55,927 nt of DNA from Clostridia bacterium (GCA_017521025.1 JAFXEB010000026.1:1-55927); one strand, 5' to 3'. Shown: positions 7,439 to 16,409, counted from the stretch's first letter. Notes: generated by a model not told the origin, from the sequence alone. Numbers and translations: made by a program.

Positions 7439-8908
7439 TTATCTGTAGAAAGGAGCGGCGGGCATTACCGTAATGTTTTCCCAGGTGCCGTTTTGCTTTC
7501 TTACTGCGTAGTCACGGAGCACTGCCATCCAGTTATAGTAGGCGGTCTTCTGAATGTGATACTCGTTGTCCGTAGACCAATCGGCGATAAAATAGCCGCT
7601 GCCGTTAAGGAGAGGAGTTGCCACATCAAGAAAATCTATGCCGTTCTTGTTACAGTACTCCAGCACCAGGTTGTTGTACTGGCGTACCTTATCGTTACTG
7701 CATCTTGAGCGGCTAAGGCTCTCATAAACGCCCGTGTTATAGGTGTTGGCCAGAATAACTATATTAACGGAGGGGTTGGCGTTTCTTATGCGCTGAATGC
7801 CCTGTACCGTCTCGTCGTAAGCGTACTGAACGCAGTTTGACGAGGAGGAGGCCCACTTAAGGTCGCTGTAACCCATAAGGTTTATATAAATGGTGTCGCT
7901 TCCGGTTGCCGCAGGCAGTTCGTAGAAATGGTATTCCTTGCCGCGGAAGGTGGGCAGTGTGCCGTCGGTGCGGTCGGCGGTGAAGCTGATACCCACGCCT
8001 GCGCAGAACACTGCGCCGCCAAGAATGGAGGAGTCTACCTGCTGTCTCCACTCGTTAACGTACTTGCCGAAATGCATCATTATGGAATAGCCCGTAAAAA
8101 CGGAGTTGTCAAAGAACTTGTCCACAGATGCCATAACGGCAAGGCTGTCGGGCAGAGGGCAAACGGGCTCATCGGGTCCTACGAGAACAGGCTCGGGGGC
8201 AGAGCTCTCCTCCACGGGTGCAGAGCTCTCAGGCTCGGGGGTGGTGCTTTCCTCTACGGGCACGGAGCTGTCAGGCTCGGGAGTGGAGCTTTCCTCTACG
8301 GGTGCGGAGCTGTCAGGCTCGGGAGTAGTGCTTTCCTCTACGGGCACGGAGCTGTCAGGCTCGGGAGTGGTGCTTTCCTCTACGGGTTCGGAGCTCTCAG
8401 GCTCGGGGGTAGCGCTTTCCTCCACGGGCACGGAGCTGTCAGGCTCGGGAGTAGTGCTTTCCTCCACGGGCACTGAGCTGTCAGGCTCGGGAGTAGTGCT
8501 TTCCTCTACGGGCACGGAGCTGTCAGGCTCGGGGGTAGTGCTTTCCTCCACGGGCACGGAGCTGTCAGGCTCGGGAGTGGAGCCATCCCCGGTGGATACA
8601 GAGGAGTCTGTATCGGCATCTGAGCTTGTGGGAGCAGAGGTCTCGGACTCCTCCTCAGAGGGGTACTCACTGCGCTCACAGCTATCGGGGACAGGGCAAA
8701 AGCTTGTCTCGCTATCCTCGTCCGTAGATTTGTCTCCCTCACCGCTTTGGGTGGGAGCACTTTCCTCAGACGATTCACGGGATGCCTCTGCGCTTTGCTC
8801 GGCAGAGGAGGCGGTGCCCTCTCCGTCCTTGTTACAGGCGGCGAGAGACAAGACAAGCAACACTGCGGCAAGGAACGCCGCTATGATACGTTTAGCAAGA
8901 CAACACAT
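7439..8908 (-). CDS. SGNH-fold-like lipoprotein 1 with Pro/Glu/Ser tandem repeats
   Basis: 489 aa from the ATG at 8908, chosen because AAAGGAG lies 7 bases upstream. An earlier in-frame ATG (8926) has no ribosome site. A lipoprotein signal with lipobox LAAC (Cys25) anchors it outside the membrane. Residues about 109-234 are nine 14-residue repeats of the type TTPEPDSSVPVEES, a probable wall-spanning stalk. The C-terminal domain has an SGNH-like layout: a serine block FTGYS (Ser about 275), NLMGYSDLK in place of the GxND block, and a late EYH segment. Substrate is unknown; a cell-wall or polysaccharide esterase is one possibility. It is the last of three paralogues on one strand. Confidence 0.85.
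   Translation of the reverse strand: MCCLAKRIIAAFLAAVLLVLSLAACNKDGEGTASSAEQSAEASRESSEESAPTQSGEGDKSTDEDSETSFCPVPDSCERSEYPSEEESETSAPTSSDADTDSSVSTGDGSTPEPDSSVPVEESTTPEPDSSVPVEESTTPEPDSSVPVEESTTPEPDSSVPVEESATPEPESSEPVEESTTPEPDSSVPVEESTTPEPDSSAPVEESSTPEPDSSVPVEESTTPEPESSAPVEESSAPEPVLVGPDEPVCPLPDSLAVMASVDKFFDNSVFTGYSIMMHFGKYVNEWRQQVDSSILGGAVFCAGVGISFTADRTDGTLPTFRGKEYHFYELPAATGSDTIYINLMGYSDLKWASSSSNCVQYAYDETVQGIQRIRNANPSVNIVILANTYNTGVYESLSRSRCSNDKVRQYNNLVLEYCNKNGIDFLDVATPLLNGSGYFIADWSTDNEYHIQKTAYYNWMAVLRDYAVRKQNGTWENITVMPAAPFYR
8207..8584 (-). repeat. 42-bp coding minisatellite, nine copies
   Basis: Nine in-frame 42-bp units encode a 14-residue Ser/Thr/Pro/Glu repeat in lipoprotein 1, and a partial unit follows. 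Most variation is at a few positions (Asp to Glu, Val to Ala or Glu). Because the unit is a multiple of 3, copy-number change would alter stalk length without breaking the gene. Confidence 0.9.
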
Positions 8909-8926
8909 AATATATCTCCTTTGCAT

Positions 8927-9874
8927 TTATGCGGCGGGGAGGGTGGGCATCTCCTCGGGGTTTTTCCACGCACCCTCGGTCTTTGCCCTTGCATAGGCTC
9001 TGAGCTCCTCAAGCCAGAGATAGTACGCCTCTTTTATGATATGGTATTCCTCATCGTTAGCGTATTCCTCTGCAAAGCGGCCACGGTGGTCGGTAAGACA
9101 GGTGGACACGTCCACAAAATCTATGCCCTTGCCGTTGCAGTAGTTCAGCACCATGTTGTTGTACTCATACACCTTCTCGTTACTGCACCTTGCCTCGGGC
9201 AGAGCATCGTATATAGCGGTGTTGTAGGTGCTGGAAAGGATGACGATCTTAAGGTCGGGATTCTTATCCCTGATGCGGCCGATACCCATTACCGCCTCCC
9301 TATACGCCTGCTGAACGCAGTTTTCGGCACTCTCAGCTCTCTTAAGGTCGCTGTAGCCGGACAGACCTATGTAAAGGGTGTCACAGCCGGTAGCGGCAGG
9401 CAGGTCGGCGAAATTGTATGCCTTGCCCTGATACAGAGGCAATGCGTTGTCGGGGGTGTCGGGAGTGTGGATGCGGTCGGTGGTAAAGCCCATGCTTACG
9501 CCTGCGCAGAAAAGAGCGTTGCCCATTATGCTCTCGTCAACGGACTCACGCCACTCGCCCACGTATCTGCCGAAGTGCATCATTATGGAGTAGCCGATAA
9601 ATACCGAGTTATTAAAAAAGCTGTCAACGCTGTCAGCCTTTATCTCCCCAAGCTCACGTATGGGGTCCTTGGGTCTGGGCTCACGCTTGGAGGAAACGTC
9701 TGCCACGCTCTCCTCGGAGCTCTCCTCAGTGCTCTCTGCGCTCTCGGTGCTCTCTACGCTCTCCGCCTCGCTTACAGAGCTGTCGCCGCCCGTCTCTGCA
9801 CCGCAGGCGCAAACGCCGAGAGCGAAGGCTGCCGTAAGCAGCAGGGCTATAAGTTTTTTCATAAAGCTTTGCAT
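8927..9874 (-). CDS. SGNH-fold-like lipoprotein 2
   Basis: 315 aa, with AAAGGAG about 8 bases before the ATG at 9874. The lipobox is VCAC (Cys24), followed by a Ser/Glu/Thr-rich linker to about residue 65. The domain begins with DSFFNNSVFIGYSIMMHFG (candidate nucleophile Ser96), then LPAATGCDTLYIGLSGYSDL, and late EEYHIIKEAYYLW, which would carry the histidine block. It lies 18 bp before the start of lipoprotein 1 and 32 bp after lipoprotein 3, consistent with one transcript. Its linker begins with CGAETGGDSSVSEAES, shared with lipoprotein 3, so the pair looks recently duplicated. Substrate unknown. Confidence 0.85.
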   Translation of the reverse strand: MQSFMKKLIALLLTAAFALGVCACGAETGGDSSVSEAESVESTESAESTEESSEESVADVSSKREPRPKDPIRELGEIKADSVDSFFNNSVFIGYSIMMHFGRYVGEWRESVDESIMGNALFCAGVSMGFTTDRIHTPDTPDNALPLYQGKAYNFADLPAATGCDTLYIGLSGYSDLKRAESAENCVQQAYREAVMGIGRIRDKNPDLKIVILSSTYNTAIYDALPEARCSNEKVYEYNNMVLNYCNGKGIDFVDVSTCLTDHRGRFAEEYANDEEYHIIKEAYYLWLEELRAYARAKTEGAWKNPEEMPTLPAA

Positions 9875-9906
9875 ATTTGTATCTCCTTTATTTCAGGGCT
9901 CCGCCC

Positions 9907-10923
9907 TTATTCCATTTCAAGATCGGGATGTACAAGGGGCGGCATCTCCCTCAGGTTCTCCCAAGTGCCCTCGGTCTTTGCCCTTGCATAATCCCTCAGT
10001 ATGTCGACCCACAGGTCATAAGCACGCTTTTGTATATGGTAGGAGCCGTCTGTGGTGTACGCCTTCACCAGATTGCCCCCGTAGGTGGTAAGGCAGGTGG
10101 ATACGTCGATAAAGTCGATGCCCACCTCGTTACAGTACTCAAGCACCATATTGTTATATTTCCTGATGTTTTCGTTGGTTATGCCCTTTTTCATGAGCTT
10201 TTGGGAGTCGTCATCCCCCGTATGGTAGGTGGAGGACAGTATCACGATATTAAGGTCGGGGTTTTTCTCACGGATGCGGATAATGCCCCTCTTTGTACAC
10301 TGATAGCCGTTTCGGGCACAGTTGGACTTGTCGTTGGGGTATTTCAAGTCGCCAAAGCCCATAAGCCCGATATACAGGGTGTCACAGCCCGTAGCGGCAG
10401 GCAGGTCGGCAAAGTTGTACGCCTTGCCCTGATACATGGGCAGTCCCTCTGCCCCCTCGCTGTCGGGCGTGGCGCTCTCGTCCTTGCGAAAGTTCATCCC
10501 CACCCCCGCACAGAACCTTGCCGTGCCAAAATAGCTGCCGTCTATCTCGCTGCGCCATTCGTTTATATATCTGCCAAAGTGCATCATTATGGAATAGCCG
10601 ATAAATACAGAGCCGTCAAAATAGCTGTCTATGCTGTCGGCGGTATACACCTCGTCGCACTGATTCCGTGGCATCCCCGGGTCAGTCACAGCTACGGCAC
10701 TGCTCGCCTCCTCACTGCTCTCCTCCTCACTGCTTGCCTCGGCAAAGCTTTGCTCCGAGGCTGCGGACTCTGCACTGCTGTCCTCCTCAAGGGAGTACTC
10801 AGAGCTCTCTGCCTCGCTTACAGAGCTGTCGCCGCCCGTCTCTGCGCCGCAGGCGGCGAAGGGCGCACAAAGAACAAGGGCAAGAAGAAGGCACAAGAGT
10901 CTTTTGACCGTATATATGCTCAT
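9907..10923 (-). CDS. SGNH-fold-like lipoprotein 3
   Basis: 338 aa, first gene of the three-paralogue operon. The signal peptide has lipobox FAAC (Cys25), and a Ser/Glu linker of about 55 residues follows. The domain shows SVFIGYSIMMHFG (Ser111), TGCDTLYIGLMGFGDLK and a late TDGSYHIQKRAYDLW with the candidate catalytic histidine. As in its neighbours, the GDS block reads GYS and the usual GxND is changed, so activity should not be assumed. GGGGGAG precedes the ATG. Expected location is the outer face of the membrane. Confidence 0.85.
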   Translation of the reverse strand: MSIYTVKRLLCLLLALVLCAPFAACGAETGGDSSVSEAESSEYSLEEDSSAESAASEQSFAEASSEEESSEEASSAVAVTDPGMPRNQCDEVYTADSIDSYFDGSVFIGYSIMMHFGRYINEWRSEIDGSYFGTARFCAGVGMNFRKDESATPDSEGAEGLPMYQGKAYNFADLPAATGCDTLYIGLMGFGDLKYPNDKSNCARNGYQCTKRGIIRIREKNPDLNIVILSSTYHTGDDDSQKLMKKGITNENIRKYNNMVLEYCNEVGIDFIDVSTCLTTYGGNLVKAYTTDGSYHIQKRAYDLWVDILRDYARAKTEGTWENLREMPPLVHPDLEME

Positions 10924-10967
10924 TGCCGCTCCCCCTTCTCGGTTTACCCGAATATTTACCGTAAGTC

Positions 10968-10996
10968 AGTATATCACAAGCCGTTCTTTTTCGCAA
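10968..10996 (-). promoter_or_regulatory. Promoter of the SGNH lipoprotein operon
   Basis: TATACT (10968-10973) has a TG one base upstream, and TTGCGA lies at 10991-10996 with a 17-bp spacer. The -10 region and next bases (TGATATACTGACT) repeat those of promoter P2 at the left edge. Confidence 0.6.
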
Positions 10997-11118
10997 TAAT
11001 AGTTTAATTTACACATCTCTCTTTCTGTTTTTTGCACAAAAACAAGGCGGCTTTTTTGTATAAGTATACAAATTTTCAGGAAAAGCTTGAGCAAAATACA
11101 AAAAAATTGTGCGATTTA

Positions 11119-11147
11119 TTGACTTTGCGATTTTTTAGGATTATAAT
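11119..11147 (+). promoter_or_regulatory. Promoter of the secreted dockerin-like protein
   Basis: TTGACT (11119-11124), 17 bp, TATAAT (11142-11147). It is about 120 bp from the oppositely directed lipoprotein promoter, so the two surface operons share one AT-rich control region. Confidence 0.75.
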
Positions 11148-11206
11148 TATAGTATATAATGCACAATTGTTCCCTTTGGGACAAACGCAAAAGGAGATGT
11201 TTTTAA

Positions 11207-13753
11207 GTGAAAAAGCTTACGTCTGCAATAGCAATACTGCTGTGCCTTCTGACCCTTGTGCCTGTCCTGCCCGTTATGGCAGCTTTCACCGGGGGTCCCT
11301 CTGTTGACGCCGCCGCTATAGGCGCTGACACAGGCGTGGAGACCGACGCCGTAATCGAGGATACTCATATTGACGCCCTCTCTTACTCCTACAACGGCTA
11401 CAAGACCTATCTTAAGGGCGACTCTACCTTTAAGTGGACCGTGCCCGACACTACCGAGGGCGGCACCACCTGTACCGCTATGCAGGGTATGAACACGGGC
11501 ACCACCTACTGCTACTGCGCAAAGCGCAACAGCAGTGACACCTATGTTGACGTTACCCGTATCAATATGAACACGGGCGACAAAACGGTTATGAACTACT
11601 ATTCCAGCACCAGTGCCACCAGCTCCTCTGCCAACGGCACCATGGGTCACGCCAACGACCTCTGCGTTGTAGGCATAAACAGCGTGAACTATATGTTCGT
11701 AGCCACTATGCAGACGGGTACCGCCATCACCAGGCTCAAGATAGACGGTACCAAGCTTATGCTCACCGGCTATTTCAAGCTTTTAAGGGTTGACGGCTCC
11801 TCTGTTTCCGTCAGCGCCATTGCCCACGTAAAGAATGACAGCACCTATTCCTACTTTATTCTTAAGTCGGGCAACAACCATTTCTACTGCAAGATACCTC
11901 TTACCGCAACCGGCGGCTCCAAGTCCAGCCCTACGGCTATCACCATATACAGGATGTTCATTATCGACACCAGAAACGCTGTTTTTGCCAAGAGCAACAG
12001 CTCGGCAGGCACTTATGACGTTGATAACTGGACCAATCAGGGTGTTGGCTACAACAAGGAAGAAAAGGTGCTTTACGTGCCCATTTGGGACAGCGTTGCC
12101 GACAACCGCAGCGTTATTATCACCTACAACCTTGCTGATATCGATACCTATATGACCGCAACCACAGACTCCTCCCGCCGTCTGTATCCCACAAAGACCT
12201 CCTTTGTATTCCAGGATACGGCAGTTACCTCCTTTGAGATAGAGTCCTGCGGCTTCCGCACAGGTCAGGGCACTACGGGCGACCTTAGCCTTTACTACAA
12301 TATGAACTGCTCTACCTCCTCCAAGGAGGGTGTGTTCTCCTGCTCCTACAAGAGCGGCACGGGCGACTTCACCTCTCTTGATTCCACCACCACCAAGTGG
12401 ACTACCAAGTACAATGCTAACGGCGGCTCGGGCTCTATGAGCAACACCTACCACCTTTACGGCATCTCCACCAAGCTTCGTGACAATGCCTTTACCTACA
12501 GCGGCTACACCTTTGCAGGCTGGTATCTTACCCGTAAGTCTGACGGCAAGTGGCTGTATACTGATGCCGACGGTACCGCCAGATGGTATAAGAAGGGCTC
12601 TCAGCCCGCTATGTCCATCCTCGCCCTTTACGCAGACCAGCAGTCCGTAGCAAAGCTTTCCGCCAGCGATGGCGACACCGTTACCTGCTATGCGCAGTGG
12701 ATACCCAACGCTACGGGCACCACCAGCTATTACATCCAGTACGATGCCAACGGCGGCAGCGGCACTATGGCACAGCAGAAGGTGGTTTACGGCACCGCTA
12801 CCACTATATCCAAAAACACCTTCACCCGTGACGGCTACGTATTCTGCGGCTGGACCGCATACCGCCGTAACAAGGCGCAGTGGTGCTTCAAGACCATTAA
12901 TGAGGCAAGCATCGGTGACCTGTGGCTTACCACCGCAGATGACCACTCCGCATATATCCGCAAGACCTACGTGGATTGCAGTCCTACCTCAAAGACCACC
13001 AGCGTTGATCGGGATATAGTAACCTTCTACGCCGCCTGGACCAGAGTGGCAAACGGAGTCTATCCCGCATCTGTAAAGGAGGGTGACGACTTCACCTTGG
13101 GCGGCACCCTTGAGAGCACTACGGATATGTACACCGCAACAGTACAGGTCAAGAATTCGGCAGGCACGGTGGTTGCTTCCCATCAGGCAAGCCCGTTGGG
13201 CGAGACCTACGATATATCGGGCGCCAATTCTGCCATAAACTTTGGCGCCCTCGGCATAGGCAGCTACACCCTTGAGGTGCTTGTGGGTCTGCTTAACGGC
13301 TCCACACCCTACAGCGTTTCTATAGTGAGCCACGCCTTTGAGGTAATACAGAAGGCCGTGCTTGAGCTGACTGCGGCGGCAAACGCAACGGGTATATACG
13401 ACCTTGGCGACAAGTATTTCACAGGCTTTTCCGTTAACACCAACGCCACGGGGCTGTCCTCTCTCTTTGAGTACGGCGTTACCATCACCGCTCCCGACGG
13501 CAGTGCCGTAACAGACAGCACCCTTATCGGCACAGGCTACACCATAAGCTGTGCAGGCGAGAGCCGCACCACGGTACTGGGTGGCGACCTGAACTGTGAC
13601 GCCGCCATTACCTCTGCCGACATGATACTCATGACCACCGCCATTAAGGGCGGCTATGCTCCAAACGAGCTTGTTACCAAGGCGGCAGACGGCGATGGAA
13701 GCGGCGATATCTCCTCCTCTGACGCTATAATGCTCAGACTGAAGCTCAAGTAA
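11207..13753 (+). CDS. Secreted protein with two InlB/Flg_new-type repeats and a dockerin-like C terminus
   Basis: 848 aa from a GTG behind AAAAGGAGATG. Residues 1-26 are a signal peptide (cut after MAA). Residues about 35-395 form a beta-rich region with recurring YxY and DG turns, possibly a propeller-like domain. Two Listeria-Bacteroides-type repeats follow: YNANGGSGSM to YAQW at about 400-500, and YDANGGSGTM to FYAAW at about 510-615. A beta domain follows, and residues about 793-848 resemble a type I dockerin with two calcium-loop halves (GDLNCDAAITSADMILM and ADGDGSGDISSSDAIML). It probably attaches to a cohesin or the cell surface. No catalytic domain is recognised. Confidence 0.85.
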   Translation: MKKLTSAIAILLCLLTLVPVLPVMAAFTGGPSVDAAAIGADTGVETDAVIEDTHIDALSYSYNGYKTYLKGDSTFKWTVPDTTEGGTTCTAMQGMNTGTTYCYCAKRNSSDTYVDVTRINMNTGDKTVMNYYSSTSATSSSANGTMGHANDLCVVGINSVNYMFVATMQTGTAITRLKIDGTKLMLTGYFKLLRVDGSSVSVSAIAHVKNDSTYSYFILKSGNNHFYCKIPLTATGGSKSSPTAITIYRMFIIDTRNAVFAKSNSSAGTYDVDNWTNQGVGYNKEEKVLYVPIWDSVADNRSVIITYNLADIDTYMTATTDSSRRLYPTKTSFVFQDTAVTSFEIESCGFRTGQGTTGDLSLYYNMNCSTSSKEGVFSCSYKSGTGDFTSLDSTTTKWTTKYNANGGSGSMSNTYHLYGISTKLRDNAFTYSGYTFAGWYLTRKSDGKWLYTDADGTARWYKKGSQPAMSILALYADQQSVAKLSASDGDTVTCYAQWIPNATGTTSYYIQYDANGGSGTMAQQKVVYGTATTISKNTFTRDGYVFCGWTAYRRNKAQWCFKTINEASIGDLWLTTADDHSAYIRKTYVDCSPTSKTTSVDRDIVTFYAAWTRVANGVYPASVKEGDDFTLGGTLESTTDMYTATVQVKNSAGTVVASHQASPLGETYDISGANSAINFGALGIGSYTLEVLVGLLNGSTPYSVSIVSHAFEVIQKAVLELTAAANATGIYDLGDKYFTGFSVNTNATGLSSLFEYGVTITAPDGSAVTDSTLIGTGYTISCAGESRTTVLGGDLNCDAAITSADMILMTTAIKGGYAPNELVTKAADGDGSGDISSSDAIMLRLKLK

Positions 13754-13807
13754 GAAAAAGCAGATTTGCCGTGTAACGGCACTGCCTGTAATTCACGGTC
13801 AGACACG

Positions 13808-13845
13808 AAAAGGCTTTGCGTAAACGTTTACGCAAAGCCTTTTTT
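13808..13845 (+). terminator. Bidirectional rho-independent terminator
   Basis: A perfect 36-bp palindrome (13808-13843) with a T-run on both strands lies between the converging dockerin-protein gene and trxA. Confidence 0.9.
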
Positions 13846-13911
13846 GCTTGTAGTATTACAGCATAAGCCTTATGCCTTTTCTGCTACAGAGAGGGGCTTT
13901 AAAACGCCCTT

Positions 13912-14217
13912 TTACGCCTCCAGCATAGCCAAAAGCTGCTCCTTGGACCTGACGCCCACCGCCTTCTCAGCCACGGCGCCCTCCTTCAGCACGATAAGAG
14001 TGGGGATGCTGACAATGCCAAACTGCAAAGCAAGCGCCTCCTCCTCGTCCACGTTTATCTTACCTACGGCGTATTCGGGGTGCTCGCTTGCTATCTCCTC
14101 CACCGTAGGGGCAACCATACGGCAGGGGCCGCACCAGTCGGCGTAAAAGTCCAGCAGTACTGGCTTGCCGCAGTTCTTTATCTCCTCAAAATTTGCACTT
14201 GTAACCTTTATTGCCAT
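13912..14217 (-). CDS. trxA: Thioredoxin
   Basis: A 101-aa cytosolic disulfide reductase with active site WCGPC at residues 28-32 and the cis-proline loop SIPT (Pro72). Length is normal. It lies 29 bp downstream of mgtC on the same strand and may be read from the mgtC promoter. Its own ribosome site (AAAGGAAAAAAG) is moderate. No thioredoxin reductase gene is in the window. Confidence 0.95.
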   Translation of the reverse strand: MAIKVTSANFEEIKNCGKPVLLDFYADWCGPCRMVAPTVEEIASEHPEYAVGKINVDEEEALALQFGIVSIPTLIVLKEGAVAEKAVGVRSKEQLLAMLEA

Positions 14218-14246
14218 ATCTTTTTTCCTTTCTGTATTTTATTATA

Positions 14247-14936
14247 TTATTCCTGTATTACGAAAAGCACGCCGCCCGTCTCCTTAAGGCTCTTTTTAAA
14301 GGCGGCAAAATCCACGTCCGGCAGGGTAGTAACGGAAACGCCGAGGGCGCCCTTGGTGTTGCTCCTTGCCGCCGTCACCTCGTAGTGGCTGTCGGCAGGC
14401 AAAAGGCTCTCTATAAGCCCCACAACCTCCTCGGTACAGCCGAGGTCGCATATCTCTATGTAGATGCGTGCGGACACCTTGCGCCTTTTCTCCATCCTTG
14501 TCATAAAGGCGGCAACGAACACGCAAGCCGCCACGGCGATAAGGGCGCCGCTGTAAAAGCCAAGCCCGAGTGCGATGCCGATAATGGCGGTGGTCCACAT
14601 AATGGCGGCAGTGGTAAGCCCCATTATGAGCCTGTCGCTTTTAACGATAATCATCCCTGCGCCCAGAAAGCCGATGCCCGAAACCACCTGCGCCGCTATA
14701 CGAAAGGGGTCGCCGCCGAAGCCAAGAAGCTGTGTACAGTAAACGCCGATAAGCGCCGCCATAGTGCCGCCCATGCAGACCATAATATGGGTGCGCATAC
14801 CTGCTTGCCTGCCCTGCTTGCTTCTTTCGAAGCCGATAATGCCGCCAAACAGTATGGCAAGCACTATGCGAAGCAGTACGGTAAGCAGATTCAGCTCCTT
14901 TTCAAAGCCTATGATAGTATCAAAAACTGCATCCAT
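14247..14936 (-). CDS. mgtC: MgtC/SapB-family membrane protein
   Basis: 229 aa with about four or five membrane helices in residues 10-145 and a soluble ACT-like domain in the last 80 residues. The family signature RIAAQVVSGIGFLGAGMI is clear, and GFERSKQGRQAGMRTH precedes it. In other bacteria MgtC acts in magnesium limitation and modulates the F-type ATPase; the role here is unknown. AAGGAGGGA precedes the ATG and a good promoter lies upstream. Confidence 0.88.
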   Translation of the reverse strand: MDAVFDTIIGFEKELNLLTVLLRIVLAILFGGIIGFERSKQGRQAGMRTHIMVCMGGTMAALIGVYCTQLLGFGGDPFRIAAQVVSGIGFLGAGMIIVKSDRLIMGLTTAAIMWTTAIIGIALGLGFYSGALIAVAACVFVAAFMTRMEKRRKVSARIYIEICDLGCTEEVVGLIESLLPADSHYEVTAARSNTKGALGVSVTTLPDVDFAAFKKSLKETGGVLFVIQE

Positions 14937-14958
14937 AGTATTCCCTCCTTATGTTTTT

Positions 14959-14987
14959 ATTATATCATAAAGCCTGACTTGTTGCAA
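14959..14987 (-). promoter_or_regulatory. Promoter of mgtC-trxA
   Basis: TATAAT (14959-14964) with a TG one base upstream, and TTGCAA (14982-14987) as -35 box, with a 17-bp spacer. It is divergent from the melA promoter. Confidence 0.7.
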
Positions 14988-15012
14988 CTTGTTTTTTGTT
15001 TAGGAGCAACGC

Positions 15013-15042
15013 TTGACATAAAAACGCTGTGTATGCTAAAAT
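15013..15042 (+). promoter_or_regulatory. Promoter of melA and downstream genes
   Basis: TTGACA (15013-15018), 18 bp, TAAAAT (15037-15042) preceded by TGC (extended -10). Confidence 0.7.
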
Positions 15043-15092
15043 AACACATAGAATGTCCCGTAAAGGGGCGTGTAAAGGAGGCAAGCAACGGT

Positions 15093-16409
15093 ATGAAGAT
15101 ATGCTTTATGGGCGCCGGCAGTACCGTTTTCGCAAGGAACGTTATAGGTGACTGTATGTGTGTGCCCTCCTTGAGGGACTCGGTCTTTGCCTTGTACGAT
15201 ATAGACGGCGAAAGGCTTAAGGAGAGCGAGACCATACTCAAGGCTATGCAAAACGCTATGGGCGGCTACGGCAGGATAGAGTGCTATCTTGGCGTGGAGA
15301 ACCGCAAAAGCGCCCTTAGCGGTGCGGATTTTGTGGTAAACGCCATACAGGTGGGTCTTTACGAGCCCTGCACCGTTATTGATTTTGAGATACCGAAAAA
15401 ATACGGTCTGCGCCAGACCATCGGCGACACACTGGGCATAGGCGGCATAATGCGTGGACTGCGCACCATACCCGTTATGGCAGACTTTGCACGGGATATG
15501 GAGGAGGTGTGCCCTAACGCCCTGTTCCTTAACTACACCAACCCTATGGCTATGCTTACGGGCTATATGCTCCGCTATACCCCCATCAAAACCGTGGGGC
15601 TTTGCCACAGCGTGCAGGTGTGCAGCGAGGGTCTGCTGAGGGCGCTGGGTATGGAGGACAGGCTTGAGGGCAGGCGGGAGCTTATTGCAGGCATAAACCA
15701 TATGGCGTGGCTCCTTGAGCTGAAGGATAAGGAGGGGCGTGACCTGTACCCCGAGGTAAAGAGCCGTGCCCTTGACTATATAGCGGCACCTGACGGCAAG
15801 GACAAGGTGCGTATGGACTATATCCGCCGCTTTGGCTACTACTGCACCGAGTCCAGCGAGCATAACGCAGAATACAATATGTTTTATATAAAAAGCAAGT
15901 ACCCCGAGCTTATCGACCGTTACAGCATACCTCTTGATGAATATCCCCGTCGCTGTGTGCGGCAGATAGAGGGCTGGAAAAAGGAGTACGCCACCCTGCT
16001 TGAGACGGGGGTAAAGGAGCACAGCCGCTCCCACGAGTACGCCTCCCGCATAATGGAGGCAGTGGTTACGGGCAGCACCTACAGGATAGGAGGCAACGTG
16101 CTCAACAGAGGGCTTATCACAAACCTGCCTGCCGACGCCTGCGTAGAGGTGCCCTGCCTTGTGGACGGTCAGGGAGTGCATCCCTGCTTTGTAGGGGCAC
16201 TGCCTCTGCAATGTGCCGCCATGAACATGACCAACATCAACGTACAGCTTCTGACTATAGAGGCGGCGGTAACGGGCAAGAGGGAGCATATCTATCAGGC
16301 GGCAATGCTTGACCCCCACACCGCAAGCGAGCTTTCGATAGACGATATAGTGGCTATGTGTGACGAGCTCATTGAGGCTCACGGGGACTATCTGCCCAAA
16401 TATCATTAG
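15093..16409 (+). CDS. melA: Alpha-galactosidase, glycoside hydrolase family 4
   Basis: A 438-aa cytosolic enzyme. GH4 enzymes cleave glycosides by transient NAD-dependent oxidation at C3 and need a divalent metal. The NAD loop GAGS is at residues 7-10, GDTLG at 111-115, NYTNPMAM at 147-154, the metal ligands CH in GLCHSVQ (Cys171, His172) and His203 in GINHMAW. The segments YEPCTV and GIMRGLRTIP closely follow Escherichia coli MelA as I recall it, so alpha-galactosides such as melibiose are the likely substrate. AAAGGAGG precedes the ATG. No sugar transporter adjoins it. Confidence 0.88.
   Translation: MKICFMGAGSTVFARNVIGDCMCVPSLRDSVFALYDIDGERLKESETILKAMQNAMGGYGRIECYLGVENRKSALSGADFVVNAIQVGLYEPCTVIDFEIPKKYGLRQTIGDTLGIGGIMRGLRTIPVMADFARDMEEVCPNALFLNYTNPMAMLTGYMLRYTPIKTVGLCHSVQVCSEGLLRALGMEDRLEGRRELIAGINHMAWLLELKDKEGRDLYPEVKSRALDYIAAPDGKDKVRMDYIRRFGYYCTESSEHNAEYNMFYIKSKYPELIDRYSIPLDEYPRRCVRQIEGWKKEYATLLETGVKEHSRSHEYASRIMEAVVTGSTYRIGGNVLNRGLITNLPADACVEVPCLVDGQGVHPCFVGALPLQCAAMNMTNINVQLLTIEAAVTGKREHIYQAAMLDPHTASELSIDDIVAMCDELIEAHGDYLPKYH

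Noticed and set aside
8207..8584. CRISPR array
   Set aside because: Units are directly adjacent with no spacers and code for a protein repeat in frame.
8106..8996. A 296-codon plus-strand open frame rich in Ser/Gly/Thr repeats
   Set aside because: It is the antisense of the 42-bp minisatellite in lipoprotein 1; the repeat keeps several frames open. It lacks a ribosome site.
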